From NCBI RefSeq assembly GCF_019649055.1, contig NW_026570249.1:496001-560000 (forward strand): 64,000 nt of DNA, written 5' to 3'. Each line of letters starts with the position of its first letter. Within the stretch, counting starts at the first letter, position 1. The position numbers and the translations under genes are program-made. This DNA comes from Paramacrobiotus metropolitanus (lineage: Eukaryota > Tardigrada > Eutardigrada > Parachela > Macrobiotidae). The notes beneath the pieces are model-generated. The model saw only the letters and a list, made by a program, of their open reading frames with translations. It searched no databases and had not been told where the DNA came from. This document shows positions 11,909 to 22,488 of this stretch, one piece after another.

Positions 11909-13245
11909 TCTGGTTTCGGTGAAACTGTGGATATTTTAACAAAAATTATGTATTACTACGTGTATAGTGATATTTGCTTGACGCAGTTTATCTCAATTGA
12001 CGCATTCGCTACATGAATAATATACGTGATGTCATAGTTTCGATGGTGTAACAAAAATTCAGAATCTTATTAGAGCGGCAAGCTGGTACTTTGTATAACA
12101 CACTTTGGGAAGGATTAACGTACGCAAAACTATCGAAAATTAGCATAAAGCATCGGATTATGCTGGAACATTACGTAACTACGTATAGACAGTTGTGGTT
12201 ATGGTTTATACTGAAAACGATATTTTTTACAGCAGTCTTAAACTGCAGCCGTTCACAAGATCGGTGTTTCGTAGGCACATACATAGATACGTAATATTTG
12301 TACAAAGTATGGATATATCGTTCTGTGTGCACTTTGTCGCGGGAGATTTACACTTGCACTAATATCCAGAATATACCAGTTTTTAAATAAGATATGCAGT
12401 GTTATATATACAAAGTAGGGTAGCTAACGGTGGCAAGTTTTTCCACGTAGCAAGCGTAGGTCTTGAGTATGTATTGTAGTTCCTTTAATGCATTTTGTTA
12501 GGCATTAAACGATTCAGAATCTCCATAACTTCATGTATTTCGTATTAGCACAAAATTTGTGACTTCCTTTATTCAAAGTAAATTAAAATCCAAACACATT
12601 TCTGGCGTTTTCAAATCAAGAGCATTAAAAATCATTCAACTGCTGGAAAATTTCAGTTTAGGTTGCTGGGACGCTTTTTTGAAAGGTTAATTTAATACAT
12701 TTGTGTCGGTATATGTAACAGTCCATTTATACCCAGGCATAGTACGATCAGAATAATTACTTTTACAAAAATGGGATGGAGCTGCTAGCTCATATACAGT
12801 TGCATAGAGAAGAAAATCACATAAGCTCTGTAATAGTGACTTCACATAAATGTGACAATAGTTCAAGCGAAGACCACCATTACACCACTCTGTACTTACT
12901 GAAAATATGCAAGTAATTAATTTTCATTTAATCTTATCAACTGCAAACTGCGTTTTCGATTTGCCTACTGAATACAACGTGCAGATTTTCAGTGTTTAAT
13001 TTTGTTATCAGGCTTCCTGCAAAGCCGACATTGTATTACTTATCAAGAAACGTCATCGCTTGCTCATTGCGTTTGGAATTTAAAGAATTGTCGTGAACTG
13101 GAAACATAATTCGTAATACAGTGCGCTCACAGTACGCTTTGGTATTCTCCTTACTGCTCAAGCTTTTTTGTCCTCAGAGTTCAGACTATAATTAAAGTAG
13201 CGGTTGTTCAAAAATATTTTATGGAACCATTTAAAAACATCACAA
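11909..13245. other. intergenic, no gene recognised
   Basis: Between the serpin and the PLC-like gene. AT-rich, with one unconvincing frame at 12091-12294. No repeats or RNA genes recognised. Confidence 0.5.
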
Positions 13246-16006
13246 ATGATGCTCTCGCAAAAAAAAGCGGCGGAAGCGGAAGAAGCCCGGCGGATCCAGG
13301 AGAAAAGGGAATGTAAGTGTGACAAGTACCGCGATATATCGTTAAGCACGCACCTAAGTATACACATTATCCATGTCATGGCTAATAATAAATGCAAACG
13401 TCTATTTTTTCTTTAGTTGACAAGTCTGCCTCCATACTGTTACACGGATGCAGCTTATGGATAATTTCATCCAACAAGAGAGCTGATTCTCGGACATTTT
13501 ACTTGTCCTCTGATTACGAAATGATCTACTACAGAGACGATGGCCCTTATCGATATCCTCTTGCAAAAAGCAAAGCTACTATAAGTAAGGGCTAACAGAT
13601 TACTCTTTCATTTATTAGCTACTTATGACAAGATGTTTAATTTAAAAATAACTTCTGGAGTGTGCTTTTTCAGTTGATATGAGCGATATTAAGGATGTAT
13701 GCTCTGGATACAGAACGGATGTTTTCCAGTCGTGTGCTGAAGACAAGAAATTTGCTGCCACATATCGCGAAGACTGCTGTTTTTCATTTCTTCTGACCTT
13801 CGGAACAACGCTCGACCTGGTGGCCGAAAACAGAGAAATTTGTGCAGCATGGACGAATATCGTTCAACGTTTGATAAAAGAGGATCCCAGCGAAATATAC
13901 GAAAATCGCCTTAAAAAGTATCGTTTCAGACATCGCGTATTTCAGTTAATTTTTACATACTCCATAATGAATTACGTTATGGTTAGGTTTCTGAGAAAAT
14001 GCTTCCGCCTGGCCGATACTTCGGGTGATGGACATTTAGGTTTCGAAGAATGTGTGAAGTTAGTTGGCTATCTAAATAAGCAAGTTTCTCGGGAAACCAC
14101 ACTGAAATTCTTTATGGTAAGTATTTCTTATCGCTGCGCCGCTGATGTCTAACCATGCGGTAATATTAATTCTGATAACAAGCGAAACAGTGAAACTGGA
14201 CGAATTTCAGGCTGCCGGCGCAACCGCCATTTACACTGAATCTCCGGGTGTGGCGCTTTTGGATCGGGATGGATTTCACAAGTTTTACCGACTTTTAACA
14301 GATCGGAAAGATTTAAAGGACGTTTTCATGAAGTAAATGAAAACAGAATCATGATAACCCGCAATAAACTGAAAAAAGTGAAAATTCATCATGATAACCC
14401 GCAATAAACTGAAAAAAGTGCATAGACATGTTGCAGTATATCTATTGTACATTGTACACACTAGCTTAGAATTATTTCAAACCCGACAGAACCCAATCTG
14501 TATACGTAATGCTCGTGCACCGGTATTTAAGTTTGCTTAGTATTACAAATTGAAGTCTTGATTATTTGGTAATTTCAAAAAAATTAACGATTGTTTCTGT
14601 TTGCTGTTATTACCAGAATTGCTGCATTTCCTGTGGTCGAAGGGCTTGATGAACTGGTTAAACACGGACATAAAGTTTGGACTCTACATCATCTGCGGGC
14701 ATTCCTTAAAGATTCTCAAAAAGAACAGCGATGTAGTAATGATGAGTGCAAAAAAATTGTCCAAATGTTTGAACCCGGTGAACTGCTTCGCTTAACTGAT
14801 CAGCTAAGCTTTACAGGTGAGAGCGCTGAAAAGTCATTCCTGAAACACATTAGTATCAAACGTTCCTTTGCTGACTGATGGCGCGTGATTTAAGCTTTTA
14901 TCCGGTTTATTTTACCTTTAGGATTCCAGAATTATTTATTGCATCAGAAACAATTCCTGCAGAAAGCCGATTCTGAGTGGAAAGGCCCTGGGAACAATGC
15001 ACCGCCTATTCGTATATTAAAGCTAAGCATAACCGTCATCAGCGCCCAGCATTTGCCTAAAGCGGAAGGTAAAGACTGGAAGAGCATCACAGATCCTTAC
15101 GTGCAAATAAAATTACTCGGCGATCCACGGGACTGTTCAAAAGAACAGACAGACTTTGTCGCAAACAACGGTGCGTACAAAGAGACAATAAATCCAAATT
15201 ATTAACAATTTTTCAATGGTTTGTTAAAAAGTTTTGCTAAGGTTCAAATTTAAAACAAAATTCTGACATTTTTACGTACTCGTACTTACTCGTATATTCT
15301 GTTCCTGATTCTAGTGTGATGTATCATATGTGATATTTGCAAGCCTTCGTTTTAATTTTAACCTGCGAAAAGTTGCAACCACTCCGGTTGCTTTGCTTAC
15401 TTCATTGTTTTTTAGGATTTGGTCCTACATGGAACAAAGCATTCAAGTTCTTACTTTATGAGCCGGAAGATGCGGTTATACGCTTTAAACTGAAAGACAA
15501 GGCAAGCTTCGGATCGGATGTATTTATTGCACATTGCATTATTCCGGTTATGAGCATGAAAGAAGGTAAGATTTCCGACGCGCACACTTGAATAATAACT
15601 AATTAATTATGAAATGCATATATAAATTCAGTACATATATATACAGATTGTGTATATGTATTCAGTTGCATATTCTACTGCATTTCCCACAATACGAATA
15701 TGTAACTACATTTTTATCACATTAATAACTTACTCGTGTACAATATAGCGATGTTACTTAATTACAATTAGCAGCATTACAGTAGAACGCAAAGTTTGCC
15801 CTCTAAAATGTTGTGCTTTCACTGACTGGGGAGTAATACGGCAGGGTGTTCAGTATTGATGGTCAACAAAAACATTTTTTCTAGGATACCGGCATATCCA
15901 GCTTTTCGATAAACAAGACAACCTTTTGGCAATGTCAACCCTCTTTGTATTAGTGGAAAAAGAGCCAATTTACTACGCAAACGGCCATGTATTATTACGC
16001 GACTGA
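13246..16006 (+). CDS. PLC-delta-like protein lacking the catalytic X/Y barrel (PH - EF-hands - C2)
   Basis: Nine exons join in phase: 13246-13312, 13417-13584, 13674-13917, 13987-14116, 14211-14332, 14617-14816, 14922-15170, 15416-15565 and 15885-16006 (483 aa). The 69-bp intron at 13918-13986 is a multiple of three and could be retained. Order: Lys/Ala/Glu-rich N-terminus; PH domain (LLHGCSLW to TLDLVAENREICAAW); EF-hand region with a canonical loop DTSGDGHLGFEE and a PLC-type second lobe ending LSFTGFQNYLL; then directly a C2 domain (LKLSITVISAQHLPK, DPYVQIKLLGDP, YRHIQLF). The X and Y halves of the phosphodiesterase barrel, which should lie between FQNYLL and the C2, are absent. One continuous exon (14922-15170) crosses that junction, so a missed exon does not explain the gap. 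Known PLC-deltas are about 750 aa. It cannot hydrolyse PIP2 by the usual mechanism; lipid binding or scaffolding is inference. Confidence 0.85.
14348..14420. repeat. tandem duplication in an intron (period 40 bp)
   Basis: A 33-base segment beginning ATCATGATAACCCGC and ending AAAAAAGTG occurs at 14348-14380 and again at 14388-14420. It lies inside the intron after the 14211-14332 exon of the PLC-like gene and has no evident function. Confidence 0.8.
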
Positions 16007-16327
16007 ACTATGCGTCGCACTGTACGTACATTATGTGTGCATCTACACGTGTGTTCATACCGGTATTTGTTTTGGGTGCCTACAAGCATTGTGCTCAGTT
16101 TCTTTGTCATTTCAAAAACGCCCATTTTATTTGTTTATGGGATGTATTGTTACAAATATGATTTGCAAAATATCCGTCATCTTCAGAGTGTTTGTCACAA
16201 CGGGTAAATGTGATCGCTTAAAAAGGAATGCTCAATTAAATTATCAAGTCAAAAACCAAAATACGTCCCTGCGTACACCTGTATTCAGCAGTATTAGCCA
16301 GCAGCCTGATGCAAATTGCATCGCGTT

Positions 16328-17974
16328 TCAATTTCCACTGTCTTGCTTGGGACGATAATGTATCCAGTCCACACGGAACACCTCGTCATTCACCATCTGC
16401 GCTCCCACCTTCCGGTATGCGTTTCGTGATACCAAGTTCGACTTCATGACATACGCCCACGCAGTGCGATTTCCCCTGGCGACAATCTTCGCCGCCAGGT
16501 CGTAATTGACCACTTGATACAATCCCTTGTTTCGAAATTCCGGCAGCACATATCCGTGGCCCATGCAGCCATCCGGCAGATTCAGAATATACGCGACCAG
16601 CTGGCCATCCTCCGTAAAGGCACCGCTGGTGGGGTAACCGGCTTTGAGCAACTGTTTAAAAAACGGAACGCCTTGTCCACCGCTGTAATGCCATTCCCGG
16701 TTCAGTTGTTCGATGTTCTCGTCGCGCAGTTCGCTCAACCGGAAGCCCTCTGGCACGGGTCTACGAAGCAGACACACACGTACAATTACGGCTCGTTATC
16801 GAGAAATAATGGCAGACTAAACGTGGAAGTTAAGATAATCGAATTATGAACATTTATCAATTCTAATCATCAGAGGTCAATATCAGCTGCGTCAGTTTGC
16901 AATTATGAACAGTGCATACTTTTGGACTAAATGGTCCGGATGGAGCAGAAACATATTTGCCCAGTCTGAAGGGTCCTCATCTTCGCATGTTCCAAACTTT
17001 TTGCAAACCTCGGTGACTACTGGGAATACATCGTGCCGCGAGACACCTATAAAATTTTTATCAGATATGGCTTTTACGTGGTAAATGGTAATGTCGGCAA
17101 GGATATTGCACATACTTAATTACAAGTTAAAGTAATTGCTTAACGATATGGTATTAATGCGTTGAGCCACAGCTGTACAAGCTGTGCTTCATGTAAAGAT
17201 TATACGTACCGAAAAAGTTGACTGGTTTCGAAAAATCGATGCAGCCTTCTATGCACAGGAAGCGTTCTAGATTCTGAACATCCTTGCAGAATATCAAAAC
17301 GGTTGGAAACTGGGGCCAAGGAACGTAGTCCTAAAATTCATATACATAATGATCAATTGTGAAAGTTGCATCGAAATGCGGTTTTGCGCAACCATTAAAA
17401 TTCGCTGACAGAAACTTATCAAAACCACGACCATTGACTACCAGTAGATTCAAAAGCACAATTTCATTTCGAATATTTTTTGAGAAACGGTATATCCCAC
17501 GCAACAATTTCGGAAATTTACTTGGGAGCCTGCAACAGGTCGGCGGATGATAACCGAGTAATTTGGATAACCATCCACAACAAACTCCGTTCCGGGCCAG
17601 TCCGGTTCCTTGCGTATCCGATTCCCAATCATGTAATGCATCTACGAGCAAAAACGCATTCGCCGGGTTATCGTCAAATCTTCACTGCATGAGAAGCTTA
17701 AGTCAAAAAACTTAATTAGATAAGTAATTATATAGACAAGTAATTGTGTAGAAACTGTAAAAAATTAATAAAACACTCCCTTACAGGCTACAACAAAAAT
17801 ATTCCCCATTTCCACAGTAATATGAATCAACTTTTTTACAGAATGAACACTTTTACGTAGCTTGCTGTCAGTGCAACATGTGTCAGCTTTGTACCTTACT
17901 TGCAGTGACTTCGGGAAGTGGTTAGTAAGATCGGTGTGGACTATTTGTAATTCGTCATCATTTAGAACCTTCAT
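16328..17974 (-). CDS. GLYAT-like N-acyltransferase, copy 1 (291 aa, five exons)
   Basis: Exons in gene order are 17974-17900, 17641-17522, 17330-17210, 17046-16920 and 16760-16328, all with GT-AG junctions and matching phases. The protein starts MKVLNDDELQIVHTDL and continues MHYMIGNRIRKEPDWPGTEF, DYVPWPQFPTVLIFCKD, then DWANMFLLHPDHLVQK. The last exon is a GNAT fold with the glycine-N-acyltransferase pattern GYPTSGAFTEDGQLVAYIL and the acyl-CoA-binding segment GHGYVLPEFRNKGLYQVV. Family members conjugate acyl-CoA to glycine or other small amines in detoxification; the substrate here is unknown. The architecture is identical to the neighbouring copy at 18934-20634, so this is a tandem duplicate. 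No signal peptide is seen. The 321 bp between this gene and the PLC-like gene hold nothing recognisable. Confidence 0.85.
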
Positions 17975-18933
17975 GATGAAAATTGCACGACGAACGGAGC
18001 GCCAAAGAACGATTCAAATGGATTCCCTATCGGCACTTGACACAGGCGGTGAGGAAAGGTTTTTCTCGATATATTCGAATGAATATACCGCCAACTGCCA
18101 AACATTAATCTAAACTACAATGTATACAAAAATGTTCAATTTGTTCTTACAATAACGAAACAAATTGGTTTCGTTTCGGCTGATCCTCGATGACTTTCAC
18201 TTTCATTGTCAGTCATGCAAGTATATTGCAAGAAAACGTTTCGCACGACTGCTGCGTATACCAGCAGAAACTAGTCCAATTTTACTTATCTAAACTGATG
18301 CACACAATTTAATGTCGTTCTGTAGATGCTTTATAGCAGAACAAATATTGCGTGCAGATAGAAGCACTTACTAGTAATACCTGTTGATGATTTATTTAGT
18401 ACGTAATCAGTGGATCGTTGTTATTTGCTATCATCATCCATCAATGAAGTAGACAAGCTGTATTTCTCGATATTAACGGGTTCGATGGAATGATTGCACA
18501 CCGAAAAAGGTCGATTCTGAGTCGAAAAGGCGTGGGAACAACACACCGCGTATTTGTATTTTGTATAGAAACAATCGTGATGCGTGGCCGGCCAGGTTCA
18601 ATTTTTGCATTTGCAACACTGATTATTATTACGACTATTACAGATATCTATATTATTCATATTAAACGCTGACTTTTTTGGTATTAGCGGAGCTGACTAA
18701 AAAAATTTAATTTCTCATTGGAACTCCTCTATTCTTTCTACGAGTACAGATATACCTTTTTTATACTTAACTTCTTTTTATTCGCGCAGTTATATGTCAG
18801 GTGACTCAAATTATTGTCTTCTTTCATAGGTTAATGGTTGAGCAAGTACGAGGGAATGGTTAATAAAAAAAATCAATCACAAATCCAATATCAGAAAATG
18901 CCGCAGCGGACGCCGTATCTTCCTAAACGTATT
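17975..18933. other. spacer between the two GLYAT-like genes
   Basis: About 960 bp holding the promoter region of copy 1 and the 3' region of copy 2. The only recognisable content is a 56-bp relic of a PLC-like exon at 18505-18560. Confidence 0.5.
18505..18560 (+). pseudogene. relic of the PLC-like gene's EF/C2 junction exon
   Basis: The stretch containing TCGATTCTGAGTCGAAAAGG and GTGGGAACAACACACCGCG closely parallels 14963-15015 in the PLC-like gene (CCGATTCTGAGTGGAAAGG, CTGGGAACAATGCACCGCC). A one-base indel and several substitutions break the frame. It suggests that the segmental duplication which produced the second GLYAT-like gene also carried neighbouring PLC-like sequence that has since decayed. 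Confidence 0.6.
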
Positions 18934-20634
18934 TCACTTTTTATTATCATGCTTTGGATGATAATGTACCCAGTCCACACAAAACTCTCGATCATCCACC
19001 AGCTTTGCTCCCAACTTCCGGTAGGCATTCTGCGAGACCGTATTCCATTTCATAACATAAGCCCAGGCGGTGCGATTCCCCCTCGCGATAATCTTCGTCG
19101 CCAAGTCGTAGTTGACCACTTGAAACAGCCCCTTATTCCGGTATTCGGGCTGCACGTATCCGTGACCCATGCAGCCGTCAGGTAGGTTTAGGATATACGC
19201 CACCAACTGGCCATCCTCCGTAAAGACACCACTGGTGGGATAGCCGGCTTTGAGGATCTGTTTGAAAAATGGTACTGCTTGTCCGCCGCTGTACCGCCAT
19301 TCTTCATTCAACTGTTCAGCGTGCTCTTCGCGCAATTCACCCAACCGGAAGCCCTCCGGTATCGGCCTACGAAATAGGAAGGCCTTTTCAAATACGACCG
19401 CTTTTATATAAAATGCAAAGCCAGACTGTTCTCGAAAGATAAGATAATCGAAGTTAAAAATAAATCAAACGCGTGCGCATAGCGAGTGATTTATTGCAAG
19501 AGTAAGATAACGTTGGTACCGCGGTACGGTAATTCTAATTATGTGCAGAAGTGATACTCGGTAGTATTTATATTCAAGTTAATATTATACGCACGTTTTG
19601 ACTAAATGTTCCGGGTGGAGTAAAAACATGTTTCCCCAGTCTGGAGGATCTTGTTCATCGACTGTCCCAAGTTTTTTGGACAGCTCTATGACTACTGGAT
19701 AGACATCATTCCGTGATATACCTGTAAAACGGTCACAGCTGTTATTAACACATAAAACGTAGCGATAATTGTCGAAATAAGGCACAATGTCCACCTTTAT
19801 AACTGTTCGATATGGTATTCAACGTTTACCAATTAAGCCTCCCAAGGCTTAAGCCTCAAAACATACCGAAAAACGTTACAGGTTCTGAATAGTCGACGCA
19901 GCCATTCGCCAGTAAAAAGCTCTCCAGCTTCTGGACATCCTTGCAGAATATTAGAACACTTGCCGTGCGGGGCCAGGGCACGTAATCCTACAATGTGAAT
20001 AAAGTTTCGGAATACACATAAGATGCATTCGAAAGCGCATCCTTTATAAAAATTTTAAGCAAAATAAATGTGCTATCAAATAAAGAAAATTTGGTCAGAT
20101 CAGATAATTTAGTAAACGAATGATGTGTTGAAACGCCTGAAGCTTACTTTAGAGCCTGCGATAGGCCGGCGAATGACAACGGTGTAATTCGGAAAATCAT
20201 CCACAACAAACTCCGTTCCGGGCCAGTCAGGTTCCTTGCGTATCCGATTCCCAATCATGTAGTGCATCTACGAAGAAACACCGGCGCAGGTGTCATTTGA
20301 ATCGCAGTTGTACATAACGCTTTCAACTCTTAAGCCAGAATGAGATAAATAAGTTCTTAAGACTTAGTATAAAAGTATCTAGTCACAAGCTACGTAGACG
20401 CAAGAATCGAAGTATTCTACTGCAGAAGGTTACAGACTGCACTTATTGATGTGCTTGTCCACGATGAAGTTAGGTCGAACTGTGGAAGCATGCGATATAC
20501 TTATGAAAATGCAACATGTGTTTCAGCAAATTTAGCTGACATACTAGTATTGCCACTACCTGCAACGATTTTGGAAAGTAGTTGGCGAGATCCTGGTGGA
20601 CTGTCCGTAATTCTTCGTCGTCCAGAACCTTCAT
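18934..20634 (-). CDS. GLYAT-like N-acyltransferase, copy 2 (291 aa, five exons)
   Basis: Exons in gene order are 20634-20560, 20267-20148, 19987-19867, 19721-19595 and 19366-18934. Their lengths (75, 120, 121, 127 and 433 bp) are exactly those of copy 1. The protein begins MKVLDDEELRTVHQDLANYF, shares the MHYMIGNRIRKEPDWPGTEF block, and ends with the GNAT domain (GYPTSGVFTEDGQLVAYILN, GHGYVQPEYRNKGLFQVVNY). Divergence is spread through the gene and intron sequence is mostly dissimilar, so the duplication is not very recent, yet both frames are intact. Role as in copy 1: a probable acyl-CoA-dependent conjugating enzyme with unknown substrate. Confidence 0.85.
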
Positions 20635-22488
20635 TTCAGAATTTACAGCTGGAACGAAGCGAACCCAGGAAATCAGACGATCAACTGAATTTAGTCAGCA
20701 GAGATGGCAAAACAGTTATCAATAAGCTGCCAAAACTACAGCAGTTCACACCAAATAAAAGTCTTAACTTGGGTAACTGCAAACCACACTTACAGGCTCA
20801 CTAACCTTTTTTGTTTTGATTTTTATACAAAGTATTTGTACTTCCACGATTCCTTTTACTGAGAGCTCCAGCGCTCGGAAAATAGTGCACAATCACTCAC
20901 GTACAAGTACAGTACTCGCTCCACATACGTACATCACAATAGTTCTATAATGTGCAGTACGTACGACTAGTACTTGTACTTGCCCGAGCTGATTTTGTAA
21001 GATGATTGAATGATAAAGTACCGCTTTAATTTGGTCCGCTTCCACCGGTATTCGTATGTATTCATGTCGACGTTTAATTGAAAAATGTGCATTTACAATA
21101 ATGCTAGAGTTGTGCTCGTAATAATCGTTTTCTGTGATTAGTACGAAGTACTGATTACTGAAGTACGTAATTTCGATAGCAGCGCAGCAGTTACAAATGC
21201 GTCTGGCTATAATACCGCTGTAATACTCGTATTTACAATACCCCAGTACTATGCTAGAAAAGTGCTTATTACAGTTTCTGTTTTATCCATCGGTCATGCA
21301 GTGTACCTGTTAACTGAATAACTGTAGCCATTAATATGCAGCGATTGGTCAAACAAAAATTAGGGTATTTTGTAAAATAGCTTATCCATTACTGATTTCC
21401 TGTAAAAGATGAGCACTCCCGAAGAGTATCTTCCAGGAAGGTTTAATAAACAGTAGGCATATCGTCCTATCGTACAATTGCTGTGTGTCTACGCTTTCGC
21501 TTTTAAGCGGGTTCAGTAATTAACTTTGTACAGGCAAGTAACAGAAAAGCACCAGCGCATAGCACTAAAATTTTTAATACTAAGATATTTTACGAAAAAA
21601 GCTAATTAATGTGTTTTATATATATGTCAATCTGCTGCGAAGCTTGGCTGTCGTTATTTGAGCGGCATTGTGAAACATTCTCGATGGTGTAACAAGTTGC
21701 ATCGGCACGATCAAATAATAAGAGCATCACAATACATAAATAAATTACAGCTTCATCCCCGCAGTTATAAAGGTCGATGGCGTTCCTCTCCATATGCCGG
21801 TATAATCTGTTTGATTAGAAAACAACAACTAGGTCAGGGATGCCGAGAAGGTACACACACTTGGTCACCGCGGGATTAGGCCATATATCCATCAACTGCA
21901 TTTACTCCTCGGAGCATGCAGTGCCATGCACACACATTGATCAGGACTGGTTTTCTCTAGTGTGACATCCACACAGCGCCCAAGGTCCGTTTTGCATTAA
22001 AACGCACGAGGAATGCCATATTAGAGTATAGCATACATATTTACGGCGTTCACACCGAGTGCGTAAAAAACGCAATCCCGCCCATCATCGTCGTACACCG
22101 TAAAAAACCCGTCCAATCCGTTGTCCTAATCGCCAATTAGCCACCCCGCCAGGAAACCGATGCATCATCATTCCCGGGTAATTTGAGCAGCAGATGACAG
22201 TTGTCGTCGATGGGTCTGCATGCTAACAACGCCAACGGTCGTCAAGCGTACGCTCTACCTGGTTTAACCAGCTTCTACGACAAAACATCACAGTGCGGAC
22301 AAACGATGTGTGTATTATACGGATAAAAACAACCACGGTAGAAGGAAGCCATTGAGAAGAGAGTTATAGCGGATCAGATGTCGTGATCGTGCTAATGAAC
22401 CGTCGCCGGATACTGTTACCATCCACATTATGGTGAACGAGATGTGCCGGTAATCGACGTCGCATGCGCATACCACGGTGATCACGTA
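20635..22488. other. intergenic, no gene recognised
   Basis: About 1.85 kb between the divergently oriented GLYAT-like copy 2 and the PLPPR-like gene. It should contain both promoters. It is rich in short GTAC-containing runs. No reading frame, RNA gene or inverted repeat convinced me. Confidence 0.5.

Noticed and set aside
20451-20804. 117-codon plus-strand frame
   Set aside because: Overlaps antisense the first exon of GLYAT-like copy 2 and its promoter; no domain.
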